A stretch of 64,000 nt of DNA from Micromonospora thermarum (GCF_012034245.1 NZ_JAATEO010000019.1:1-64000); one strand, 5' to 3'; positions 18,970 through 28,044 are shown, counted from the first letter of the stretch. Notes: generated by a model not told the origin, from the sequence alone. Numbers and translations: made by a program.

Positions 18970-20232
18970 TCACCCGTTATGTCGCATGTCGGCCACGTCC
19001 AACAGCGCGGGATGCAAGGCGGAATTCCATCCCGCACCGGCGTCGGCGAGGCGCCACGTCCGCAGCCACATCTCCAGCAGGTACGAGTCGGCCACCAGCC
19101 GGCGCCCGGCCGGTTCCAGGCCCAGCGCGTCGCCGTACCGGTCGAGCTGCACGTCCACCGCGCCGGCCGCGACGGCGGCCGGCTCGCCGCGCAGCACCAG
19201 GGCGCGCTGGAACGCGTCGTGCGCCAGGTCGAAGCCGAGCGGCACGTCCGGGCCGCTGTGCTCCCAGTCCCAGGCGACCAGCCGGCCGGCGTGCCGGCCC
19301 AGGTTCCACGGCACCCAGTCGCCGTGCCAGTGGCCGAACTCGACGGCCGTCCCACCATGCCGGCGGGCGAGCGCGGCCACCGCGGCGACCGCCCGCGCGC
19401 CCTCCGGCGTCGCGGCGGCCGCCCGCTCCGCCGTCGCGGTGAGCCGGTCCAGGAACGTCGACCCGGCCAGCGGACGCGGCGGAGCCGGCGGGCGGCCCCG
19501 ACGGGCCACCGCGAGCACCGCGGCCACCTCCGGCGGGTCGGTGACCGGCACTCCGCGCACGTCGGACGGCAGCGGCTCGACCAGCGCCACGACCTGCCCG
19601 GCCCAGGCGGTCTCGGCGAGCAACCGGGGGGCCACCGGGTGGCCCGGCACCCCGGCCAGCACCGGCAGCTCACGCAGGGCCGCCGCCTCGGCCGTCACCA
19701 GCGCGCGAGTGGCGCCGTTCCAGCCGATCTTGGCGTAACCGAGCGGCCGGCCGTCCGCGCCGAACAGCTGCAGGGTCGGCTTGTGGTTCGGATCCGGCGG
19801 GCGTACGCCGCACGCCGCGTACGCCGGCGCGCCGCCGAGGAGGGCGGCGAGCCGGTGCGCGAGCAGCGCCTCGTCGGCGGCCACCCCGTCGGGCAGCGAC
19901 ACGGTCAGCGTCGGGAACCGGGCCACCTCGATCCCGCGCAGGCGGGCGATCCCGCCGAGGACCGCCCGGACCGCCCGCACCTTCGGCGGTCGCAGCGCGT
20001 TGTACGCCAGCAGCGACGCGGCCGTGGCCCGGGGCGCGCCCAGCGGGAGCAGGAAGCGGGCCCGCTCCAGCGACGGGACGACCGCGTACCGCGTCACCAC
20101 CCGGTGACCGGCCGGCGGACGGCCGCCCACGGTGAGCGCGACCCGTTCGTCGCCGAAGACCGCACGGGTCACCCAGCCCAACCCGTCGGTGCGCGTACGC
20201 GGGTCGTCCGGCGTGGTCGCCGACGCGGTCAC
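18970..20232 (-). CDS. Aminoglycoside-phosphotransferase (APH)-like kinase in the exopolysaccharide cluster
   Basis: The 420-residue cytoplasmic protein has the protein-kinase-like APH fold in its C-terminal half. FGHWHGDWVPWNLGRH gives the catalytic HGD...N motif, and LVAWDWEHSGPDVPLGFDLAH gives the metal-binding DXE region. The N-terminal half is less conserved and lacks an obvious kinase P-loop. It starts at GTG 20232, overlapping the sulfotransferase stop by 4 bp. Context points to phosphorylation of a sugar or polysaccharide intermediate rather than antibiotic resistance, but the substrate is unknown. Confidence 0.75.
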   Translation of the reverse strand: MTASATTPDDPRTRTDGLGWVTRAVFGDERVALTVGGRPPAGHRVVTRYAVVPSLERARFLLPLGAPRATAASLLAYNALRPPKVRAVRAVLGGIARLRGIEVARFPTLTVSLPDGVAADEALLAHRLAALLGGAPAYAACGVRPPDPNHKPTLQLFGADGRPLGYAKIGWNGATRALVTAEAAALRELPVLAGVPGHPVAPRLLAETAWAGQVVALVEPLPSDVRGVPVTDPPEVAAVLAVARRGRPPAPPRPLAGSTFLDRLTATAERAAAATPEGARAVAAVAALARRHGGTAVEFGHWHGDWVPWNLGRHAGRLVAWDWEHSGPDVPLGFDLAHDAFQRALVLRGEPAAVAAGAVDVQLDRYGDALGLEPAGRRLVADSYLLEMWLRTWRLADAGAGWNSALHPALLDVADMRHNG

Positions 20233-21143
20233 GCGGCCCGGTCCGGCCAGTCGAGGTCCATCCCGAGCCGCTGCCGCAGCGCGTCGTTGTACGGGCGGTA
20301 GTACGCGGTCAGTTCCGCCCGCAGCGCGGGTTCCAGCGGCGACGAGCGGCGGTCGTTGTAGACCTTGAAGTTCGGCAGGTCGTGCGCGGGCAGCCCGAGG
20401 AAGTCCAGCGTCCGGCGGTACGTCGTCCGGGCGTCCCGGTAGAGGTCCTCACTGGGCAGGAAGAGGAACTGCTCCCGGTCGAAGCGCTCCAGCCACGGCT
20501 CCAGGTGCTCCAGGTAGCGGCCCCGGGCCCGGTACGAGTACCAGTCGTACGCCTCGCTGACGGACTCCGGCTCGGCGATCAGTCGCTCCCGCTCCCCCGC
20601 GGTGCGCTCGTCCTCGGCGGCGAGGGCGTCGGCGAAGTCCAGCGGCTCGACGCCGTGCGTGCGCCGCTCCTTCCAGTGCGAGTACGCCCGTTCCACGGGG
20701 TCTCGGAGCAGCACGATCAGCTTCACCGACGGCATCAGCGCGGCGACCCGCTGCGCGGCGAGCGGATGGAACATGTACAGCGGCGCGGCCTCGCCCACCC
20801 GCGCCGGGTGCCCGTGCCGCCGCCGCAGTGCCTCCCGCTGGCGGCGGGTGGGGAAGTGCGACCGGTACCAGGCCTCGCCGCGCCGCCAGTTCTCCTCGAA
20901 GTAGTGGGCGGACTTCATGTTCCAGGCGGGGAAGAGACGGGGCACCAGCGGATGCTGGATCAGGTAGTTCCACAGCGACGTGGTGCCGCCCCGCTTGGTG
21001 CCGATGATGAGGAAATCCGGTAACGGCCGCTGGTCGGCGGTCCGGATCCCGTAGTCCTTGAGGGTCTCCCTGACCCGGTTCGACACCTGGGTCGGTACGA
21101 GCTGTTTCACGCGGTCACGGATGTACGGGGGCACGACGCGCAC
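20229..21143 (-). CDS. PAPS-dependent sulfotransferase
   Basis: This enzyme moves sulfate from PAPS to a hydroxyl or amine. The 304-residue protein shows both PAPS-binding motifs of the heparan-sulfate N-sulfotransferase type: 5'-phosphosulfate loop IIGTKRGGTTSLWNYL (48-61) and 3'-phosphate site LLRDPVERAYSHW (145-157). KSAHYFEENW and the SSPLEP tail region are also typical. No signal peptide is seen, so it would act in the cytoplasm before export of the repeat unit. It starts at GTG 21143, two bases after the flippase stop, within a run of tightly packed exopolysaccharide genes. Confidence 0.9.
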   Translation of the reverse strand: MRVVPPYIRDRVKQLVPTQVSNRVRETLKDYGIRTADQRPLPDFLIIGTKRGGTTSLWNYLIQHPLVPRLFPAWNMKSAHYFEENWRRGEAWYRSHFPTRRQREALRRRHGHPARVGEAAPLYMFHPLAAQRVAALMPSVKLIVLLRDPVERAYSHWKERRTHGVEPLDFADALAAEDERTAGERERLIAEPESVSEAYDWYSYRARGRYLEHLEPWLERFDREQFLFLPSEDLYRDARTTYRRTLDFLGLPAHDLPNFKVYNDRRSSPLEPALRAELTAYYRPYNDALRQRLGMDLDWPDRAA

Positions 21144-21144
21144 C

Positions 21145-22770
21145 TCACCTGCCCTTCGCTTCCCGGGCCGGATCGGGGATGTTCGGGGTCCCCCGCTCCC
21201 GCCCTCGCACCTGCACCATGATCGCCCGGATGCCGTGCCGCACCCGGGGCAACGTCAGCAAGCCGACGCAACCGACGGCCAGCACTCCGACCGCCACCGT
21301 CAGGCCGGCGATGCCCCGGCCACCGACCAGCACCCCGGCGCCGGCGGCCGTCCCCACGCCGGTCACGGTCGCCGCGGCGGCCCGGAGGATTCCCCTGTCG
21401 ACCAGTGGCTGCCCCACCACCGCCCGTGCGAAGCCCACGGCGGTCAGGTTCTCGGTGACGATGCCGGCGGCCCAGCCGAGGGCGGCGCCGGTCGCTCCGT
21501 AGGTGGGGATCAGCATCGTGCTCAGGGTGACGGTCACGGTCAGCCCGGCCACGGTGGCCGCCAGGTGCAGCCCGCTCCGCCCGCCCATCAGCAGCAGGCT
21601 CTGCACGTTCCCCACTCCGGTGTTGACCAGCATGGCCAGCGCGAGCACCGTCATCGCGGTGGCACCGGCGGTGAACCCCGAACCGAAGAGTTCGAGGAAC
21701 GCCAACCCGAAGACGGCGAGCAGCAGGTAGACCGGCCAGGAGAGCACCAGCCCCCAGGCGGTCAGCTGTCGGTGCACGGCGGCGGCGGCACCCTGCTCAC
21801 CCCGGCTGAGCAGGCGCGACAGCTGAGGCGAGACGGCGACCCGCAGGCCGTGGAGCGCGAGCTGCCCGGCGAGGATGTAGCGGCCCACGGCACCGAACAC
21901 CCCGGCGTCGGACGGGCCGGCCAGCACCGACGTGAGCAGGACACCGACCCACATGCTGCCCGCGTCGATCGCGGCGGACGCCGCCCTGGGCAGCGCGAAC
22001 CGCCAGAACGTCGACCAGTCCCCCCGGTCCGGCCGCAGAACGGCGCCCTGCCGGACCCCCAGCGGACCGGCGACCAGGGCCAGACAGACCAGCACGACGA
22101 TGCCCGCCGGGACGAGCCAGGCCGCCATGCCGGCCAGCAGCCCCCCGCCGACCAGGACCGCCGCGCCGACCAGCAGCGGCCGGGCCACCGGCAGGAGGAT
22201 GGACTGCACGAGGACGTACGCCCGGATCGACCGGGCACAGCGCAGCGCCGCGAGCAGCAGCGTCATCAGGACGACCACGGGCACCGCCGCGAAGGTCATC
22301 GCCAGCAGCGCTCCACCGTCGGTCCGGGAGTCGTCCAGCAACCGGGGCGCCAGCGCGTCGGAGGCCACCATCCCGACAGCGCCCACCACGAGCCCGGCCG
22401 CCAGCGGCGGGAGCAGTGCCACCGGCAGCACCCGGGCGGCGTCACCGCGGGGGCCCATGCGCCGCCGTGGCAACGTCCAGATCAGTCCGGTCTCGGCGCC
22501 CAGGGTGCACAGGGCGGCGGCGACCGTCACCACGCCGATCGCGGCGAAGAGCAGACCCGAGCCGGCGGTGCCGAAGCCCCGGGTGATGACGACCGCCAGG
22601 ACGAACCCGAACAGGCCGTTGGCGGCCGCGCCGGCCAGCCCGGCGACCCCGCTGCGAGCACTGCGTTGGATCTCCGCCCGGCCGTCGGCCCCGGTGGCGG
22701 AGCCCGGCAGGCCGGGGCCGGACGGGGTTTCCGGACGGGGGCCGGTGGTCCCGTGGGCCGTGGTGCTCAC
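21145..22770 (-). CDS. MOP-superfamily polysaccharide flippase (Wzx-like)
   Basis: This membrane protein probably flips lipid-linked repeat units to the outer face. The 541-residue product starts at GTG 22770 (MSTTAHGTTGPRPE), overlapping the ligase stop as GTGA. After a 40-residue disordered N-terminus come about fourteen hydrophobic helices, e.g. LFGFVLAVVITRGFG, VVVLMTLLLAALRCA and LVLSWPVYLLLAVFGLAF. The motif YGATGAALGWAAGIVTENL near residue 435 is typical of Wzx/MurJ-like transporters. The tail GRERGTPNIPDPAREAKGR is cytoplasmic. Confidence 0.88.
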   Translation of the reverse strand: MSTTAHGTTGPRPETPSGPGLPGSATGADGRAEIQRSARSGVAGLAGAAANGLFGFVLAVVITRGFGTAGSGLLFAAIGVVTVAAALCTLGAETGLIWTLPRRRMGPRGDAARVLPVALLPPLAAGLVVGAVGMVASDALAPRLLDDSRTDGGALLAMTFAAVPVVVLMTLLLAALRCARSIRAYVLVQSILLPVARPLLVGAAVLVGGGLLAGMAAWLVPAGIVVLVCLALVAGPLGVRQGAVLRPDRGDWSTFWRFALPRAASAAIDAGSMWVGVLLTSVLAGPSDAGVFGAVGRYILAGQLALHGLRVAVSPQLSRLLSRGEQGAAAAVHRQLTAWGLVLSWPVYLLLAVFGLAFLELFGSGFTAGATAMTVLALAMLVNTGVGNVQSLLLMGGRSGLHLAATVAGLTVTVTLSTMLIPTYGATGAALGWAAGIVTENLTAVGFARAVVGQPLVDRGILRAAAATVTGVGTAAGAGVLVGGRGIAGLTVAVGVLAVGCVGLLTLPRVRHGIRAIMVQVRGRERGTPNIPDPAREAKGR

Positions 22771-24125
22771 GCCGGTGCCACCTCCCGCTCGCCCCGGCGG
22801 GGTCGCCAGCGCGCCGCCGCCTCCCGCTCGGTCAGTGCCAACGCCACGCCGATGCCGAAGAAGGCGACTGCGAGGTTCGGGCTCGCCATGCCGTAGAACG
22901 GGATCTGCACCAGGCACACCACCGGGACCGCCGCCAGCCACTGCCCGGCGGCGGACCGCGCTCGGGCGCAGATGACGGCGACGACGACGAACCAGGCGAC
23001 GAAGCAGAGCAGCGCGGGCACACCGTGGCTGAACAGCACCATCCACAGCTGACCCTGCGTGCCCACCGGCACGTCGGCGGATACGGTGTCCGCGCTGACC
23101 GGAGCGCCGTAGCCGAGCCACGGCGACTCCTTGATCCGCCGGAGCACCTCCGCGTACAGGGAGAAGCGGTCGGCGTTCGTGTCGCTGGACTCGACCCGGT
23201 TGGCGATCAGCTCGGCGACCGGGATGAAGAGGGTGGCGAGCCCGCCGACCACTATGACGCCGACGACGGAGAGACCCACCCGCACGTTGCCGCGCAGTGC
23301 GGCCCGGACGCCGAGTACGGCGAGGCCGGCGCCGAGGCTGGCGAACATCACCCGGTTGAGAGTGAGGAAGGCCGGCGCCAGCGACAGCGGCAGCGACACC
23401 AGCAACGCCCAGCGGAGCAGTCCCCGGCGACGCAGCATCGTGAACGCGACCACGCAGGGCAACGTCATCGCGAAGGCGCTGCCGTAGTTGTTGGTGTAGG
23501 GGTAGGGCGCCGCCGGCCGATAGATCGGGTTGAGCGACCGGGCGCTGTATTCCGCGGTGGTGATGTGGACCAGGTCCTGGATGTACGAGTTGCTGGCGAG
23601 CCCGCCCGGGAGCAGCACCTCCACCGGCGTGGTCAGGGCCAACCGCGGCGCCAGCACGCCCAGCCAGCCCAGCGCCACCAGGCCGAACCAGAACGCGCAG
23701 AGCGGCACGAGCACGGCCGCCTGGTCGGCGCGTTCGCGCGCGACAAGGTAGGCGTAGACGGCGACGACCAGAGCCGTGACGTAGAAGCCCAACCGCAGGC
23801 CGAACGCCGGTAGCGAGCCGAACGACGGCAACTGGGTGGCACTGAGCACCACGAGCGCGAGGAACAGCAGCCAGATGCCGGTGGCCGGCGGCAGCGGCAC
23901 CCGGCCCCGGACGAGCAGCAACGCGAGGAGCACCGCGCCGAGGAGCGACCAGCCGAGGTAGTAGGCACCCGCCAGCCACCAGACGGGCACCAGGCCGAAC
24001 ATCATCCCCAGCGGCCAGACCGGCAGCCGGGGTGGCGGCGGGGGCGGAGGTGGCGGCGGCCCGATAGCCGCCGGGCCCTCGCCGGCCGGCTCGTGAACGG
24101 ACGGGGCCCGGGTGGGCACCGTCAC
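22767..24125 (-). CDS. O-antigen ligase/Wzy-like polysaccharide polymerase
   Basis: The 452-residue integral membrane protein has a proline run at about residues 23-32, then about eleven helices from LGMMFGLVPVWWLAGAYYLG onward. The long extracytoplasmic loop holds NSYIQDLVHITTAEY and NNYGSAFAM, and a second one has RFSLYAEVLRRIKESPWLGY, the Wzy_C-family signature (conserved R...P.LG.G). It would join exported repeat units into a polymer. It starts at GTG 24125 with a 4-bp overlap to the Wzz-like gene and runs directly into the flippase gene. Confidence 0.85.
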   Translation of the reverse strand: MTVPTRAPSVHEPAGEGPAAIGPPPPPPPPPPRLPVWPLGMMFGLVPVWWLAGAYYLGWSLLGAVLLALLLVRGRVPLPPATGIWLLFLALVVLSATQLPSFGSLPAFGLRLGFYVTALVVAVYAYLVARERADQAAVLVPLCAFWFGLVALGWLGVLAPRLALTTPVEVLLPGGLASNSYIQDLVHITTAEYSARSLNPIYRPAAPYPYTNNYGSAFAMTLPCVVAFTMLRRRGLLRWALLVSLPLSLAPAFLTLNRVMFASLGAGLAVLGVRAALRGNVRVGLSVVGVIVVGGLATLFIPVAELIANRVESSDTNADRFSLYAEVLRRIKESPWLGYGAPVSADTVSADVPVGTQGQLWMVLFSHGVPALLCFVAWFVVVAVICARARSAAGQWLAAVPVVCLVQIPFYGMASPNLAVAFFGIGVALALTEREAAARWRPRRGEREVAPA

Positions 24126-25735
24126 CCTCGCCCGCCACGGGTCAGGACGAAACCCAGTGGGGCGACACCCGCGGCGCGCAGCCGCTCCGCGAGCCGGCGG
24201 AGATCGGCCTGCCGGGTGCGGTCCTGCTCGATCACCACGACCGCGGTGCCCTGCCGGGCCGCCGCGACACCACGCTCGTCCGCCTCGGCCGGCGGCGCGT
24301 TGAACAGCACCAGCCCCTGGGCGGCGCGCTGCCGCCAGGTACCGAACCGTACGCCGCCGGCTCCCACGGGCACCTCGTCGGCGGTCTCCCTGACCTTGCT
24401 CTTTCCGCTGGCCGGCACGCCGGAGGTCACCCGGGGCAGGGTCATCGTGGCGTCCGGGTCGGTCACGGGACGGCCGCCCGTCGGGTGCGGGGAGGGCCGC
24501 CGGACGGCGATCTGCTCCGTGATGTCGTCGACCGTGACCGCCCCGCCCTCGCGGGGCTTGGGAACGGCGGGCCGGGCCGGGTTGGCCACCGCCGGGAGTC
24601 GTCCCAGTCCGGCCAGCACCTCCGCACGCAGGCGCTCCAGGCGGCCACTGTCGTCGGCGACGTACACGTCCCGTCCGGTCGCGGCGAGCGCCACCGCCAA
24701 CCCGGCGGTCATCACGGTCTGGTCCTCCCGGGTGGTCAGCAGCGCCACCCGGGCCGGTTCGCGTACCCGCTCGGCGATCGCCATCGCCACGTACCGGATG
24801 TCGGCGTCCACCGCGTGCCGGGAGCCGCGCAGCCCACGGCTACGGACCGTGCCGAGCAGGGGTAGGCCGGTGGCGTCCCGGCCGTCGTCCACCGAGCGGA
24901 TCCGCCGGTCCATCGACTCCCAGGCGTACGCCAGCACCACACCGAGCAGGACACCGCCGAACAGGCCGGCCAGGATGTAGAGCGGGCCCCGACCACCCGA
25001 GGAGACCAGGGCACGCTCGGCCGTCTGGGTGACCCAACCCGGGTTGACGTCCACCGCCGCGATCTCGGTGCGCGCCGAGCTCAACTGCGTCAGCTGGCTG
25101 TTGACGCCGGACAGTTCGGCCACCGCGGCGTCGCGGGCGCCGTCCCTGGCGGCGGCCACTCGCCGTTGCAGCGCCGCCTGCTGCTCGGTGACCTTGTCGA
25201 TGCTCTCGTCGTACGAGCGCAGCATCTCCTCGCGTTGCTTCTCGTACATGGAACGGCGCACGTCGAGGTAGGCCTGGGCGGCGAGGTTGACGCTGCGGAC
25301 CGCCTCCTCCGCCGACCGGCCCGTGTAGGAGAACCGCAGGACCTGTCCACCGGCGGGCACCTCCACGTCGAGGGAGTCCCGGATGTCGCGCTGGTCCTCG
25401 CCGTTCGCCTCGGCGAGCCGCTGCACCACGTCCGTGCCGGTGGCGATGCCGCTCTCCACGTTCATGTTCACCGCGCGGTCGGCGGCGGCGCCGCTGGGCG
25501 TGAAGGCGTCGGTGACGACGGGGCGGACCGCCACCACGGCGTTCGCGGTGACCGCACCGGGGACGAGGAAGACGTACCCGAGGGCGGCGGCCAGGCCGAC
25601 CGCGGCGACCGCAGCCACCAACCGGATCCGGTGTAACGGGACGCGCAGCAGGTCGGTCAGGGTGACCGTACGGGCCGGCGCGCCTCCGCCGCCGGGCATG
25701 TCGGCGGACCAGGAACCGGGAGGTGCATCAGTCAT
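24122..25735 (-). CDS. Wzz-like chain-length protein fused to a degenerate BY-kinase-like domain
   Basis: The 537-residue protein has the Wzz layout: a short cytoplasmic segment, TM1 at about 38-58, an extracytoplasmic domain with a coiled coil (about 160-225, KQREEMLRSYDESIDKVTEQ), and TM2 at about 251-271. The C-terminal part resembles CpsD/BY-kinase ATPases, but where Walker A should be it reads VALLTTREDQTVM (331-343), without GK[ST]. The Walker B-like stretch GLVLFNAPPA lacks the usual aspartate, and there is no tyrosine cluster at the C-terminus. It probably controls chain length or acts as a scaffold without kinase activity. Confidence 0.8.
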   Translation of the reverse strand: MTDAPPGSWSADMPGGGGAPARTVTLTDLLRVPLHRIRLVAAVAAVGLAAALGYVFLVPGAVTANAVVAVRPVVTDAFTPSGAAADRAVNMNVESGIATGTDVVQRLAEANGEDQRDIRDSLDVEVPAGGQVLRFSYTGRSAEEAVRSVNLAAQAYLDVRRSMYEKQREEMLRSYDESIDKVTEQQAALQRRVAAARDGARDAAVAELSGVNSQLTQLSSARTEIAAVDVNPGWVTQTAERALVSSGGRGPLYILAGLFGGVLLGVVLAYAWESMDRRIRSVDDGRDATGLPLLGTVRSRGLRGSRHAVDADIRYVAMAIAERVREPARVALLTTREDQTVMTAGLAVALAATGRDVYVADDSGRLERLRAEVLAGLGRLPAVANPARPAVPKPREGGAVTVDDITEQIAVRRPSPHPTGGRPVTDPDATMTLPRVTSGVPASGKSKVRETADEVPVGAGGVRFGTWRQRAAQGLVLFNAPPAEADERGVAAARQGTAVVVIEQDRTRQADLRRLAERLRAAGVAPLGFVLTRGGRG

Positions 25736-25888
25736 GGAGCTTCACCGTCTGTGTGGTCTCTTCACCGGGGAACGTCGCGGGCGCCGGCGACGCGGACGGT
25801 CCCTCCCGACGTTGCGGGTCGGCGACGGGTATCCGCTGCCGACCCGACGTGAACAATCTACTAACCACCCGTCACGACCGGGTGACGG

Positions 25889-27874
25889 TCACTGGACCGA
25901 GAAGAACGTCCGCGGGGTGGACCAGCTCAGCTCGGCGCTCGCCGGGGCGACCACCACGCTCCCCGAACCGTTGACCGCCGGGCTGGCGGTCGGGTCAAAG
26001 GGCACGCTGCGCAGCGTACCGTCGGTGCCGCCGTACACGATCTTGCCCGCGACCCAGGCCATGCCACGGACCGAGGACCACGTGACGCCGGTGGTGGGCA
26101 GGGTGAACTCGGTGGCGCCGAGGTAGTTCCCGTCGGTCTCGAAGTACCGGTAGTAGAGGGCGTTCGCACCGCTGCGGGTGTAGTAGAGCCGGCCGTTGAG
26201 GAAGAACGCGCCGGTCATGCTCGCCGCGTTGAACCAGTCGTTGTATCCGGACGACTCCCACGGGACGCCGATGGTGCCGCCGTTGAAAATCGAGATGTCG
26301 ATCCGGCTGCCGGTGGGGGTACCGGCGACCGTGTGCGCCCAGTAGATCCGGTCGCCCACCCGCCAGGTCGCCCCCGCGCCCGTGTAGTTCGGCTGGCTGG
26401 CGGTGGTCGGGGTGCCGACGCTGGCACCGTTGAACGGCACCTTCGCCACCGTGCCGTCGCCGGTGCCGAGGTACAGGTTGCCGGTGGTCGCGGTCGGCGG
26501 GTTCTTCGGCACGATGTAGCGCCCGCCGGAGAGCGGGAACATGCCGAGCCGGCCGTGGTACTCGCCGCCCATGCCGTCGGAGTTGTGTCCGAAGTAGAGC
26601 CCGTCGCTGCCCCGCCAGAGCACCGGGACCTGCGAGCCCCACGAGCTGGTGCCGGCCGGCATGGACGAGCTGCCCCGGCGGCCGGGGTTCCAGTGGACCG
26701 GCATTCCGGTCGCGGGGGTGACGGCGGCGATGCCGAGCCGGTCGACGGCACCGGGACCGGCGGCGTCGTGCGCGTGCGGGTTGTTCAGCCAGCGGAAGTG
26801 CCCGCCGAGGTAGATGACGTTGTCCGCCACCTCGACGGAGGTGATCGTGTCGTTGCCGGTGTAGTCGACCCAGGTGCCGAGCTGGCCGGAGCCGCGGGCG
26901 GCCGTCTCGAACCGGACCAGCGCGTCGCAGTACGCTTCCGGCCAGCCCGCCCCGCCGTTGGTGCCGACGACGAACCAGGTGCCGTTGCCGCCGAACTTCA
27001 CGTCCTGCACGTAGTGCACGAAGATGTCGGGTCTCGCGCACGGCGGCACGAACTTCTCGGTGCTCCAGTTGATCACGGAGGGGGTGCCGGAGAGGTCGAC
27101 CAGCGCCATCTGGTTGCGCGACAGGCCGTTGACGGACGTGAAGTTGCCGCCGACGACGAGCGTGTTCCCGTCCGGGGTGACGTCGATCGTCCAGGCGTAC
27201 GAGCTGGTGCCGTGCCGCCCGACCGTGGCGTTGATGTTGAAGCCGGAGTCGATCGCGCCGGTCGTGAAGTTGAGCCGCGCCAGCCCGTTGTGCGCGGTGC
27301 CGTTGATCCAGTTGAACGCGCCGGCCACGTACAGCCAGTTGTCGTGCCGCACCATGTCGCGGATCATGCCGCCGTCCGAGCGGCCCACCCAGCTGTCGAC
27401 GATCGCCCCGGTCGTCGCGTTCAGCGCGACCAGATTCTTACGGGACACGCCGTTGACGGTCTTGAAGCCGCCACCGACGATCAGCGTGCCGTTCGGGCCG
27501 GCGATCAGCGAGTTGACCGGCCCGTCGAGCACCGGCAGAAAGGTGGTGGAGATCGTGCCGGTGGTCCGGTCGTACGCGAACAGGTAGCTGCGGGTCGTCC
27601 AGGCCGCGCTCGCGTTCTGTCGGATCTGGGTGAAGCTGCCACCGACGTACACCATCGAGCCGACCTGCGCGAACGCGCGGGTCTCGCCGTCACGGGCGTG
27701 CGGGGTGGCGTCGGCGGGGTTCGCCGACACCAGGGTCTGCGTCTCGGGCGCCGGCACCACGGCGGCGGACGCCGCCGACGGGACGGCCAACACGGCGGCG
27801 ACGGTCACCAGACCGACCGCGGCCGCGCGGATGCGGAATCCGGCGGATCGCCGAGAGAGCGAGACTTCGGGCAC
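25889..27874 (-). CDS. Secreted beta-propeller (delta-60-repeat-like) protein
   Basis: The 661-residue protein starts at GTG 27874 (MPEVSLSRRSAGFRIRAAA) and has a Sec signal peptide ending near AASAAVVPAPE. Repeated blade-like units follow, of the type VYVGGSFTQI...R..L..YDRTTGTI, VGGGFKTVNGVSRKNLVALN, YVAGAFNWINGTAHNGLARL and VVGGNFTSVNGLSRNQMALV. These match the delta-60/PQQ-like propeller style of secreted actinobacterial proteins. No catalytic residues are recognised. It probably binds extracellular glycan or protein. Its GTG lies in a perfect hairpin (27869-27915). It stands alone, 153 bp before the Wzz-like gene. Confidence 0.8.
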   Translation of the reverse strand: MPEVSLSRRSAGFRIRAAAVGLVTVAAVLAVPSAASAAVVPAPETQTLVSANPADATPHARDGETRAFAQVGSMVYVGGSFTQIRQNASAAWTTRSYLFAYDRTTGTISTTFLPVLDGPVNSLIAGPNGTLIVGGGFKTVNGVSRKNLVALNATTGAIVDSWVGRSDGGMIRDMVRHDNWLYVAGAFNWINGTAHNGLARLNFTTGAIDSGFNINATVGRHGTSSYAWTIDVTPDGNTLVVGGNFTSVNGLSRNQMALVDLSGTPSVINWSTEKFVPPCARPDIFVHYVQDVKFGGNGTWFVVGTNGGAGWPEAYCDALVRFETAARGSGQLGTWVDYTGNDTITSVEVADNVIYLGGHFRWLNNPHAHDAAGPGAVDRLGIAAVTPATGMPVHWNPGRRGSSSMPAGTSSWGSQVPVLWRGSDGLYFGHNSDGMGGEYHGRLGMFPLSGGRYIVPKNPPTATTGNLYLGTGDGTVAKVPFNGASVGTPTTASQPNYTGAGATWRVGDRIYWAHTVAGTPTGSRIDISIFNGGTIGVPWESSGYNDWFNAASMTGAFFLNGRLYYTRSGANALYYRYFETDGNYLGATEFTLPTTGVTWSSVRGMAWVAGKIVYGGTDGTLRSVPFDPTASPAVNGSGSVVVAPASAELSWSTPRTFFSVQ

Positions 27875-27915
27875 GCTACGCCTCCAAGGTGGATGAGAAC
27901 CCGCGTAGCGTGCCC
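27869..27915 (-). promoter_or_regulatory. 13-bp perfect inverted repeat enclosing the propeller gene start
   Basis: Arms GGGCACGCTACGC (minus strand 27915-27903) and GCGTAGCGTGCCC (27881-27869) flank a 21-base loop. In the mRNA the loop ends with the Shine-Dalgarno TTGGAG and the 3' arm contains the GTG start codon. A second short palindrome, TCGGCG-ATATC-CGCCGA, lies at 27928-27944. The arrangement could block ribosome access or be an operator. Confidence 0.7.
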
Positions 27916-28044
27916 CGCCGACCCTGGTCGGCGATATCCGCCGATTGGGCGGTCACGGACCCCACGCGACGACGGCGAGCGTACCGGGTCGGATGTCCGA
28001 CTCGCCGTCCGCCATCCCTCCCCCGTCGCGCGGTCGATACGCGG

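Noticed and set aside
18970..20232. The APH-like gene as an antibiotic-resistance gene
   Set aside because: It overlaps the sulfotransferase and lies inside an exopolysaccharide operon with no resistance or transfer genes nearby, so resistance is not supported.
21145..24138. A single 997-codon minus-strand open frame covering flippase and ligase
   Set aside because: Its 5' two thirds is out of frame with the ligase and lacks domain sense; the ligase (22767-24125) and flippase (21145-22770) are separate genes overlapping by 4 bp.
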